Both the position numbers and the translations under genes were made by a program. Shown piece by piece: positions 1 through 5,919 of a DNA stretch of 6,963 nucleotides. Source of the DNA: an uncultured beta proteobacterium (GTDB taxonomy: Bacteria; Pseudomonadota; Gammaproteobacteria; Burkholderiales; Burkholderiaceae); contig CAIMXN010000203.1 of assembly GCA_903845455.1 (NCBI GenBank), positions 1 to 6,963 on the forward strand. The letters are read 5' to 3'. Under the pieces are notes generated by a model. That model was not told the origin of the DNA. It was given only the letters and a program-made list of their open reading frames with translations, and did not search any database. How positions within the stretch are numbered: the stretch's first letter is position 1; each line of letters begins with the position of its first letter.

Positions 1-1510
1 AGCCTACTAAGGTGAGATTGCTCTCATCGGCGACGGTGTAGTGATTATTGGGGTTAGCGTTGGCGGTCGCAATCTCTTTAATAGCCACTGCAATTAAACG
101 AAAGCCATCGCTACTGAGTTCTGCAAACAGCGATTCTTGTTTGGTCTTCAGTGCAGGGCTAATAGGCTGAACCTTGCCATTGAGTATGACCTGCGTACAA
201 CAAGAGGCTATCTCCTCTACCGCGCCCTTACAAATCAAAATCTGCAAGGCTTCATTCTGCTTCACAACCACAGACATGCGGCGACGCTGAAAATCAAAAG
301 GGATCTCATCAAGCTTCACAAATGCTGCGGCTTGATGTAATTTTTGATGAACATCCACATGCTTCAGTACTGCGACATCTAATAAATTTTTCAACCCTGA
401 TTGGTAATGACTATTAAGGTAGGCGTACTCAAGTACTGCTTCATCCTCATTGCCAGCAATATCCACATAGCGCTCAAGAATGATTTCATCCTGTGTGAGC
501 GTGCCCGTCTTGTCCGTACATAGGACATCCATAGCCCCCAAGTTCTGTATTGAATTTAGGCGCTTGACAATCACCCGTTTACGGGACATTGCTATTGCAC
601 CCTTTGCGAGGTTGATTGTCACTAGCATTGGAAGCATTTCAGGGGTAAGCCCGACTGCAACCGCGGTCGCAAACAACAAGGCCTCCATCCAATCTCCTTT
701 AACTAAGCCATTAATAAGGAAAACTGCTGGCACCATCACCGCCATGAACTTCACCATAAGCCAGATAAATTGCTTAATGCCTTTATCAAAGCTGGAGGTC
801 TTTTTTGCAGCAACAATATCTTTTGCGAGTTGACCAAACATAGTCTGTGAGGCTGTGTGAACCACGACTGCCAATCCCAGGCCTGAGACGACATGACTAC
901 CCATAAAGCAAATATTGGGGAGTTCAAATACTGACTTTGCATCACCGCTGCTAGCAAGCTTCTCCACTGGCATAGCCTCACCAGTTAAAGAAGATTGATT
1001 AATAAATAAGTCATTCGTTGTTAGTAGTCGTAAATCTGCTGGAATGAGATCCCCCGCAGATAGCTTGATGAGATCACCAGGCACAAGTTCACTCAAGGGA
1101 ATGTCTTGCTCTAGGTTCTCGCGCAAGACGGTGACTTTAATGCTGACCAACTGACGGAGTTTTTCTGCTGCTTTATTGGATTTATATTCCTGCAAGAAAG
1201 CTAAGCCCGTAGATAGAAATACCATGGCAGTAATCACTAAAGCACCAGTGACTCCACCCGTCACCAAAGAAATGATAGAGAGTGCAATTAAGAGTAGCGG
1301 TAATGGGGATAAAAATAATGCTAAAAACTGTAAGAGCGGATGAATCTTCCGAGTGACATCGATGGTGTTAGGGCCATATTGACGAAGCCTATCTAGGGCC
1401 GCATCCTTACGCAAACCCTGCATTGAGCTTCCCAATTCATTAAGCAAAGACTCATACTGCACATTTGAAAAATGAGTGATTTCTGAGCTGTGTTGCTGAG
1501 CTAGATTCAT
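1..1510 (-). CDS. mgtA: Magnesium-translocating P-type ATPase, MgtA/MgtB type (N-terminal ~503 residues; C-terminus outside window)
   Basis: Inner-membrane P3B-type ATPase that imports Mg2+ at the cost of ATP. The open frame runs from ATG at 1510 to the left edge. Visible in order: cation-ATPase N-terminal region (about 15-55), TM1-TM2 (about 58-106), actuator domain with the TGE loop (T176-G177-E178), TM3-TM4 (about 248-299) with the family signature GLTPEMLP (287-294), the phosphorylation motif DKTGT (Asp333), then the nucleotide-binding domain with LNSHYQSGLKN (365-375), IPFDFQRRRMSVV (403-415) and KGA (428-430). These match E. coli MgtA as I recall it, whose phosphorylated Asp is at 373, so this N-terminal tail is about 40 residues shorter. 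The window ends before the hinge and TM5-TM10. No frameshift is seen. No Shine-Dalgarno precedes the ATG; the promoter at 1517-1545 suggests a leaderless mRNA. MgtA versus MgtB cannot be separated here. Confidence 0.95.
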   Translation of the reverse strand, partial: MNLAQQHSSEITHFSNVQYESLLNELGSSMQGLRKDAALDRLRQYGPNTIDVTRKIHPLLQFLALFLSPLPLLLIALSIISLVTGGVTGALVITAMVFLSTGLAFLQEYKSNKAAEKLRQLVSIKVTVLRENLEQDIPLSELVPGDLIKLSAGDLIPADLRLLTTNDLFINQSSLTGEAMPVEKLASSGDAKSVFELPNICFMGSHVVSGLGLAVVVHTASQTMFGQLAKDIVAAKKTSSFDKGIKQFIWLMVKFMAVMVPAVFLINGLVKGDWMEALLFATAVAVGLTPEMLPMLVTINLAKGAIAMSRKRVIVKRLNSIQNLGAMDVLCTDKTGTLTQDEIILERYVDIAGNEDEAVLEYAYLNSHYQSGLKNLLDVAVLKHVDVHQKLHQAAAFVKLDEIPFDFQRRRMSVVVKQNEALQILICKGAVEEIASCCTQVILNGKVQPISPALKTKQESLFAELSSDGFRLIAVAIKEIATANANPNNHYTVADESNLTLVG

Positions 1511-1516
1511 GAGTTT

Positions 1517-1545
1517 ATTGTAGGCGAATAGATAGCAACTGCCAA
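1517..1545 (-). promoter_or_regulatory. Sigma70-type promoter of mgtA (predicted leaderless start)
   Basis: On the minus strand, TTGGCA (1545-1540, 5/6 match to TTGACA) is followed by an exact 17-bp spacer and TACAAT (1522-1517, 5/6 match to TATAAT). Six bases separate the -10 box from the mgtA ATG, so the seventh base, the usual +1 position, is the A of the start codon at 1510. That explains why no ribosome binding site is found. The -35 box lies just past the terminator of the preceding gene, so mgtA appears to be its own transcription unit. Confidence 0.7.
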
Positions 1546-1549
1546 TTAA

Positions 1550-1581
1550 AATGCCCGTCAGATGAGATCCTGGCGGGCATT
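1550..1581 (-). terminator. Rho-independent terminator of the duplicated-domain periplasmic protein gene
   Basis: A 12-bp stem pairs 1550-1561 with 1570-1581 (AATGCCCG core, one G-T wobble at 1558/1573) around an 8-nt loop. Read on the minus strand it ends in ATTTTAATT, a moderate U-tract. It sits 34 nt beyond the stop codon of the minus-strand gene at 1616 and before the mgtA promoter, separating the two. On the plus strand no U-tract of note follows (TTGTTT only), so it probably works mainly in one direction. Confidence 0.8.
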
Positions 1582-1615
1582 GTTTACATGCAGAATAAAA
1601 CCTGCAAACGCTAGC

Positions 1616-2197
1616 TTACTTCTTAGGCGTTACAAAACCAATTGCCGTGTCATCAACAAACTCAACCATGACATCATCACCAGCTTTGAATTTCTCAAGA
1701 CCTAGAACGCTTTGATCCACTTTCACTTTTTGCTTTTCTCCGCTAGGTAAAGTAAAAGTAACTACGCGAGTCTTAGCATCGATTGTGCTAATTTTTACTG
1801 TTGCATAAACGGTAATAGTAGTTTCTTCAAATGGCTTGGCAGATCCTTTACCAGCAATCACCACTGAGCGAACAGCTGAAACGCCTGGCTTAGCATCTTT
1901 GCCGGCAGTTGTTAGGCCAACCGCAATTGCTTGAGCGTGCTCAACTAAAAATACATCGCCCTTTTTTACTTTATCCAAATCATTCACTTGCTTAGATACA
2001 TTCATCTGAGCCAAATTGCCATTAGCATCTTTCAACACAATAAGACGGTTCTTAACATCCACTGAATCAACCGTAGCACTTAAAACAGCCACATCAGCAG
2101 CCAAAGGGAGCATCTTTGCCGGGAGTTGGGCAAAGGCAGAAGATGCGATAGTTAAACCAAGGGATAAAAAAAGTGAGGCAAGTAAGGATTTCTTCAA
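1616..2197 (-). CDS. Secreted/periplasmic protein of unknown function with two tandem copies of a ~55-residue beta-rich unit
   Basis: I do not recognise a named family. The 193-residue product starts at TTG 2197. It has a clear Sec signal peptide: KK at 2-3, a hydrophobic stretch at about 5-18, and the cleavage motif SAFA before Gln24. The mature part holds two similar units, about 41-95 and 132-189. Aligned without gaps at an offset of 93 (47-95 against 140-188), they share 15 of 49 residues, including D-x-K-x-R, a turn Gly (60/153), L-x-K-x-K-x-GD (74-81/167-174), VE (85-86/178-179) and A-x-G (92-94/185-187). A linker of about 35 residues, rich in Gly, Ala and Lys, joins them. There are no Cys residues. 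A longer reading from ATG 2260 would put a polar extension before the signal peptide and is unlikely. The gene is monocistronic, with its own terminator. A role in the envelope is inference only. Confidence 0.85.
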   Translation of the reverse strand: MKKSLLASLFLSLGLTIASSAFAQLPAKMLPLAADVAVLSATVDSVDVKNRLIVLKDANGNLAQMNVSKQVNDLDKVKKGDVFLVEHAQAIAVGLTTAGKDAKPGVSAVRSVVIAGKGSAKPFEETTITVYATVKISTIDAKTRVVTFTLPSGEKQKVKVDQSVLGLEKFKAGDDVMVEFVDDTAIGFVTPKK

Positions 2198-2202
2198 AAT
2201 AA

Positions 2203-2207
2203 CTCCT
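2203..2207 (-). promoter_or_regulatory. Ribosome binding site that fixes a TTG start
   Basis: On the minus strand, AGGAG lies five bases before TTG at 2197 and directly precedes the codons of the signal peptide (Lys-Lys and a hydrophobic run). This supports TTG over the in-frame ATG at 2260, which would place 21 extra residues before the signal sequence. Confidence 0.8.
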
Positions 2208-2282
2208 AGATGAATGACGGGATGTAAGAGGATCCAGATATCAGACCCTTCTACTTGCATTGTAACGACGATATTGATGCTT

Positions 2283-2291
2283 TTTATAACA
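2283..2291 (-). promoter_or_regulatory. Possible extended -10 promoter for the periplasmic protein gene
   Basis: On the minus strand TGTTATAAA matches an extended -10 element (TGnTATAAT, 5/6 in the hexamer). No good -35 box stands at the expected distance, as is tolerated with extended -10 promoters. It would give a leader of roughly 80 nt. On the opposite strand the same bases read TATAAC (2285-2290), with TTGTAA (2260-2265) 19 bp upstream, a weak candidate promoter towards the acetyltransferase gene. Confidence 0.35.
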
Positions 2292-2362
2292 ATTTTGGGT
2301 ACATCTCCCTCTAAAATCTGATTGTTTGATACATTGCAGACAATCGTAATGTTTCTTTTTTG

Positions 2363-2806
2363 ATGAGTAATTCAATCCTAATGATTCTGATTAAACCCTG
2401 GTCTCAAGCTCTTACAGAAGCCCTTCCGATTCGCACCACCGTATTTGTTCATGAACAAGGGGTATCACCAGAGTTGGAGCTAGATGAGTTTGATGCAGCT
2501 GCTGAACATGCCCTAGCTTATATCGGGTCTCAATGCGTAGGCACTGCCCGCTTGATTCAACGCACAGATGGCAAGGGCCAGATTGGCCGAATGGCGGTCC
2601 TCATTGAGTACCGTAAGCAAGGCATTGGGAGTCAACTATTCAATGCTCTACTTGAGCAAGGGCGATCGAAAGGAATAGTAGAGTTTGAACTGCACTCCCA
2701 AGTCTTGGCTATTCCTTTTTACGAAAGACTAGGCTTTACACCTCAAGGTGAAATCTATGAAGAGGCAGGTATACCGCACCGTAATATGATTCTGATATTG
2801 AAGTAG
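2363..2806 (+). CDS. GNAT-family N-acetyltransferase
   Basis: Predicted cytoplasmic acetyl-CoA-dependent acetyltransferase of 147 residues, the usual size of a single GNAT domain. Visible: an N-terminal segment IRTTVFVHEQGV (23-34), typical of the YjcF/ElaA-like subgroup; the strand GTARLI (60-65); motif A with strand GQIGRMAV (72-79) and the acetyl-CoA pyrophosphate loop R84-K-Q-G87-I-G89; and a C-terminal FYERLGF (119-125) followed by EEAGIPH (133-139), as in ElaA-like proteins. The substrate cannot be told. ATG 2363 is preferred; the TTG just before it and ATG 2381 are alternatives, and none has a visible Shine-Dalgarno. The dioxygenase gene follows 39 nt downstream on the same strand and may be co-transcribed. 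A small 6-bp hairpin (2814-2819 with 2827-2832) lies between them without a U-tract, so it is not a convincing terminator. Confidence 0.88.
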   Translation: MSNSILMILIKPWSQALTEALPIRTTVFVHEQGVSPELELDEFDAAAEHALAYIGSQCVGTARLIQRTDGKGQIGRMAVLIEYRKQGIGSQLFNALLEQGRSKGIVEFELHSQVLAIPFYERLGFTPQGEIYEEAGIPHRNMILILK

Positions 2807-2845
2807 ATAATTAGGCAATCAACTCAATTGCCGTAAGGAAGAGAT

Positions 2846-3412
2846 ATGCAAGCAGGTAAGTTACTCACCTTTATCAAGGGACTCACTCTCCTGGTCGATG
2901 AACAGGTTTCTGAGGAAATCGTTTTTACGCAAGGTAAGAGGCTGTTAGCAAGCCTCATTAAGGAAGATGATTGGTTACCTGAGGAATTGAGCAAACCGCA
3001 TCCTGAGTACTACCAGCAATATCTTTTATATGCAGATCCTTTAGATCGCTTTTCTGTAGTGAGCTTTGTGTGGGGGCCAGGACAAAAAACACCCATTCAT
3101 AATCACACCGTCTGGGGAATGGTTGGTCAACTCCGTGGCGAAGAAAAGGAGACTCTATACCATCGCGAGGCTGATGGGAGTTATCGGGCTGGCGAAGAGT
3201 CTATTCACCTAGCAGGCGAAGTAGCAACTGTTTCACCAAATACTCACGACATTCATGTGGTAGCCAACCATTTAAGTGACAGGTCCTCTATAAGCATTCA
3301 TGTATATGGTGGCAATATCGGTAAAATTAAACGCGCGGTCTTTCATCCTAAAACTGGTGATGAAAAACTCTTTATCTCTGGCTATGCCAATACTTTTGCA
3401 CCCAATCTCTAG
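2846..3412 (+). CDS. Cysteine dioxygenase-family thiol dioxygenase, most like 3-mercaptopropionate dioxygenase
   Basis: Cytoplasmic cupin-fold, non-haem Fe(II) enzyme that adds O2 to a small thiol to make a sulfinate. The 188-residue product has the three-His iron site, H85-x-H87 and H137, and the SxHxY triad S150-H152-Y154. It closely follows the Pseudomonas aeruginosa enzyme as I recall it: DDWLPE (41-46), YQQYLL (56-61), RFSVVSFVWGPGQ (68-80), SISIHVYG (148-155). Gln58 matches Gln62 of that enzyme, at the position where mammalian cysteine dioxygenase has the substrate-binding Arg60. This favours 3-mercaptopropionate over cysteine. Gly98 stands where the mammalian cross-linked Cys would be. 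One difference is Asn86 in the HxH loop, where Asp is found in the Pseudomonas protein. A good Shine-Dalgarno (AAGGA, 2835-2839) precedes ATG 2846. No rhodanese or thiol-catabolic neighbour is seen here. Confidence 0.92.
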   Translation: MQAGKLLTFIKGLTLLVDEQVSEEIVFTQGKRLLASLIKEDDWLPEELSKPHPEYYQQYLLYADPLDRFSVVSFVWGPGQKTPIHNHTVWGMVGQLRGEEKETLYHREADGSYRAGEESIHLAGEVATVSPNTHDIHVVANHLSDRSSISIHVYGGNIGKIKRAVFHPKTGDEKLFISGYANTFAPNL

Positions 3413-3415
3413 TAT

Positions 3416-3464
3416 TAAGAGTATTTGCAGGTCAATAGCTTAAAATACAGCCTCTTACTGCAAA
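3416..3464 (+). other. Interleaved complementary segments (pseudoknot-like order) after the dioxygenase gene
   Basis: TAAGAG (3416-3421) is complementary to CTCTTA (3452-3457), and TTTGCAG (3424-3430) to CTGCAAA (3458-3464). The order A-B-A'-B' is that of an H-type pseudoknot, or of two competing hairpins. No U-tract follows. It lies in the first half of the 129-nt spacer before rhlE. With matches of only 6 and 7 bp, chance is a real possibility. Confidence 0.2.
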
Positions 3465-3488
3465 CACCTTAGTGTGGCAGCTCAACCC

Positions 3489-3538
3489 ATTGGCCGGGAT
3501 AGTCTTTTAATTGAATACGGGCCAATCTTTCATTGGTC
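3489..3538 (+). promoter_or_regulatory. Three-part ATTGG/CCAAT element forming two mutually exclusive hairpins before rhlE
   Basis: ATTGGCC (3489-3495) pairs perfectly with GGCCAAT (3520-3526) across a 24-nt loop. The same middle arm can instead pair with ATTGGTC (3532-3538; one G-T wobble) across a 5-nt loop. The second hairpin ends four bases before the rhlE ATG and would cover the place where ribosomes load; no Shine-Dalgarno is seen there. CATTGG occurs twice (3488-3493 and 3531-3536). A role as a translational or temperature-responsive switch is inference. Confidence 0.35.
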
Positions 3539-3541
3539 TTT

Positions 3542-4834
3542 ATGTTATTCACAGAACTCGGTTTATCTGACTCCATCCTGCGCGCAATTGCGGAGCATGG
3601 CTATACCAGCCCAACGCCTATCCAAGCAAAGTCTATTCCGGCAGTACTGAAAGGCGGCGACTTACTTGCTGCTGCACAAACCGGCACAGGCAAAACTGCT
3701 GGCTTTACTCTGCCGATTCTGCAACGCTTAATTAGCAGTAGTAGCAATAGCGGCAAACCTAGCTTAGGAAAGCGTCAACTTAAGGTGTTAATTCTGACTC
3801 CCACTCGTGAGTTAGCAGCGCAAGTGCAAGAATCTGTGACGACCTATGGCAAATACACTGGGCTCAAATCTACTGTGATCTTCGGTGGCGTCGGTGCCAA
3901 TCCGCAAATCAAAGCGATTCAAGCTGGCTTAGATATTTTGGTAGCTACGCCAGGTCGTCTCTTAGATTTGATGTCCCAAAATTGCGTCTCACTGAGCGCA
4001 ATTGAGATCCTAGTTTTAGACGAAGCTGATCGTATGCTTGACATGGGCTTCTTGCGCGATATTAAAAAGATTTTGGCAGCCCTACCAAAGCAACGTCAGA
4101 ACCTGCTCTTTTCTGCAACCTTTTCAACTGAGATTAAGGCCCTGGCTGATAGTCTCTTGAACTCCCCTGCTTTAATCGAAGTTGCTCGTAGCAATAGCGC
4201 CAACGAAGCCATTGCGCAACTCATTCATCCTGTAGATAGAACTAAAAAACATCCGCTCTTATCGCACCTTATTAAGACAAACAACTGGAAGCAAGTTCTG
4301 GTATTTACTCGCACCAAGCATGGCGCCAATAAACTCGTTACCCAATTAGAAAAAGATGCCATCACTAGTATGGCAATCCATGGCAATAAGAGCCAAAGTG
4401 CTAGAACTAAAGCATTAGCTGACTTCAAGGCCGGTAAAATTACCGTTCTGGTCGCAACCGATATCGCTGCACGCGGCATTGATATCGACCAACTACCTCA
4501 CGTTGTGAACTATGACCTACCCAATGTCTCGGAAGACTATGTCCATCGTATTGGTCGTACGGGCAGAGCTGGATCAAATGGGGTTGCAGTTTCCTTGGTC
4601 TGTGTTGATGAACATCAAATGTTGAGAGATATTGAAAAACTGATTAAGCAAAAAATTCCTCAGGAAGTGATCCCTGGATTTGAACCTGATCCTAATGCAG
4701 TGGCCCAACCCATTCAATTGCGTAGCCAGCAACATCAGCAATCTAGAAAGCCTAGACCTGCAGAAAATGCCGGCAGTGGTACCAAACCTGCAGCCAAGCG
4801 CTCAAGCCCACCTAAGAGAAGCTTTAACAAATAA
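3542..4834 (+). CDS. rhlE: DEAD-box ATP-dependent RNA helicase, RhlE type
   Basis: Cytoplasmic ATP-dependent RNA helicase; RhlE proteins act in ribosome assembly and RNA remodelling. The 430-residue product carries every DEAD-box motif: Q motif (F3, then PTPIQ 24-28), Walker A AQTGTGKT (45-52), PTRELA (87-92), GG (115-116), TPGR (136-139), DEAD (160-163), SAT (191-193), VFTRT (254-258), HGNKSQSAR (280-288), TDIAARGID (306-314) and HRIGRTGR (335-342). The N-terminal residues (FTELGLSDSILRAIAEHGY) and GGVGANPQ (115-122) are RhlE-like rather than SrmB, CsdA or RhlB-like. The last ~45 residues form a basic, Pro/Gln/Ser-rich tail, probably disordered and RNA-binding. ATG 3542 is chosen over TTG 3533 because it starts exactly at the family's conserved beginning. 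No clear Shine-Dalgarno is seen; a possible structured leader lies at 3489-3538. selD follows after 25 nt. Confidence 0.95.
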   Translation: MLFTELGLSDSILRAIAEHGYTSPTPIQAKSIPAVLKGGDLLAAAQTGTGKTAGFTLPILQRLISSSSNSGKPSLGKRQLKVLILTPTRELAAQVQESVTTYGKYTGLKSTVIFGGVGANPQIKAIQAGLDILVATPGRLLDLMSQNCVSLSAIEILVLDEADRMLDMGFLRDIKKILAALPKQRQNLLFSATFSTEIKALADSLLNSPALIEVARSNSANEAIAQLIHPVDRTKKHPLLSHLIKTNNWKQVLVFTRTKHGANKLVTQLEKDAITSMAIHGNKSQSARTKALADFKAGKITVLVATDIAARGIDIDQLPHVVNYDLPNVSEDYVHRIGRTGRAGSNGVAVSLVCVDEHQMLRDIEKLIKQKIPQEVIPGFEPDPNAVAQPIQLRSQQHQQSRKPRPAENAGSGTKPAAKRSSPPKRSFNK

Positions 4835-4859
4835 GATAAATTGATTAAACTTTTGCCCT

Positions 4860-5915
4860 ATGAATGATCATCAAGAACCCCGCCTTACCTCGCTCTCCCA
4901 TGGTGGTGGTTGTGGCTGCAAAATTGCACCCGCTGTTCTCTCAGAAATTCTCAAGGGCGTACCGCAATTACCTTTCCCCAAGGAACTGCTCATCGGGATT
5001 GAGACTTCTGACGATGCGGCGGTCTATCAAATCAATGAATCGCAAGCAATTGTTGCTACTACCGACTTCTTTATGCCGATTGTGGATGATCCGTTTGATT
5101 TTGGAAAAATTGCTGCCACCAATGCTATTAGCGATATTTATGCAATGGGTGGTACGCCCCTCTTTGCGCTCGCCCTCGTTGGTATGCCGATTAAGGTCTT
5201 ATCAAATGCCACTATTGCCCGCATTCTAGAGGGCGGTGCAGAAGCGTGTCGTGGAGCTGGCATACCGATTGCTGGTGGTCATACGATTGATTCTGTAGAG
5301 CCTATCTATGGATTAGTAGCCATCGGCATCATTGATCCAAAGTTAGTCAAGAGCAATGCTGCAGCCAAGCCAGGCGATGTCCTCATACTCGGAAAACCCT
5401 TGGGGGTTGGTATTTTCTCTGCGGCTTTGAAAAAGGATCTTTTGAGCCCAGCCGGTTATCAAGAAATGATTGCTAACACGACTAAATTGAACTCTGCAGG
5501 TCCAGACCTCGCTAAGCTTACCGGTGTGCATGCCTTAACTGATGTCACGGGCTTTGGCTTAGCCGGTCATATGCTTGAGCTCGCTCGCGGCTCTCATTGC
5601 ACAGCGCATATTGACTGGAGTCAAGTCCCCCTGCTTTCTCAAGTTCAAGAGCTAGCTGACCAAGACATCGTCACGGGAGCATCAGAGCGCAATTGGCAAA
5701 GCTACGGTCATGACGTTTTTCTACCCGAGAGTTTTACCAAAGCACAACTGGCTTTATTAACTGATCCCCAGACCAGTGGCGGCCTCTTGGTATCTTGCAG
5801 TCAAGATGCCGTTCAAGAAGTGTTAGATATCTTTAAGCGACATCAGTTTTTGGGTGCGCGCGTGATTGGTCAAATGGGGAAACAAGAAGACAAACCGCTT
5901 GTTATCACTAGTTAA
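4860..5915 (+). CDS. selD: Selenide, water dikinase (selenophosphate synthetase)
   Basis: Makes selenophosphate, the selenium donor for selenocysteine and for 2-selenouridine in tRNA, from selenide, ATP and water. The 351 residues match the family's usual ~345-350. The N-terminal catalytic loop GGGCGCKI (15-22) supplies Cys18 and Lys21, equivalent to Cys17 and Lys20 of E. coli; the catalytic residue is Cys here, not selenocysteine. Metal- and ATP-binding Asp residues are present: D52 in SDDAAVY, D69 in TTDFFMP, D92 in NAISDIYAMGG, and D228 in TDVTGFGL. Also conserved are AGGHTID (138-144), ASERN (275-279) and DPQTSGG (303-309). The start is placed so that the Gly-rich loop falls at the normal distance; no Shine-Dalgarno is visible. 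It probably shares a transcript with rhlE. selA, selB and mnmH are not in the window, so the use made of the selenophosphate cannot be told. Confidence 0.96.
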   Translation: MNDHQEPRLTSLSHGGGCGCKIAPAVLSEILKGVPQLPFPKELLIGIETSDDAAVYQINESQAIVATTDFFMPIVDDPFDFGKIAATNAISDIYAMGGTPLFALALVGMPIKVLSNATIARILEGGAEACRGAGIPIAGGHTIDSVEPIYGLVAIGIIDPKLVKSNAAAKPGDVLILGKPLGVGIFSAALKKDLLSPAGYQEMIANTTKLNSAGPDLAKLTGVHALTDVTGFGLAGHMLELARGSHCTAHIDWSQVPLLSQVQELADQDIVTGASERNWQSYGHDVFLPESFTKAQLALLTDPQTSGGLLVSCSQDAVQEVLDIFKRHQFLGARVIGQMGKQEDKPLVITS

Positions 5916-5919
5916 TTTA

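Noticed and set aside
137..833. Two plus-strand open frames (137-340 and 480-833) inside the left-hand region
   Set aside because: They lie antisense to the continuous minus-strand frame of the Mg2+ ATPase, which carries all the expected motifs; their own products show no recognisable domain.
751..981. Minus-strand frame of 76 residues in the ATPase region
   Set aside because: It is another frame within the coding sequence of the ATPase, covering its actuator domain, and shows no family features.
1511..1615. Magnesium riboswitch or leader peptide upstream of mgtA
   Set aside because: The 105-nt gap holds the terminator of the preceding gene and the mgtA promoter; nothing resembling an M-box or leader peptide fits between promoter and ATG.
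2198..2260. Start of the periplasmic protein at ATG 2260
   Set aside because: This would place 21 extra residues before a clear signal peptide, and it lacks a ribosome binding site, while TTG 2197 has AGGAG at five bases.
2814..2832. Hairpin GGCAAT/ATTGCC between the acetyltransferase and dioxygenase genes as a terminator
   Set aside because: Only six base pairs and no U-tract on either strand; the downstream ribosome binding site begins three bases later.
4225..4479. Minus-strand frame of 84 residues inside rhlE
   Set aside because: Antisense to the conserved helicase C-terminal domain, with no recognisable features.
4864..5229. Second plus-strand frame overlapping the beginning of selD
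   Set aside because: It is a shifted frame of selD; the selD frame holds the conserved catalytic loop and Asp motifs.
5343..5531. Minus-strand frame of 62 residues inside selD
   Set aside because: Antisense to a conserved part of selD, with no family signature.
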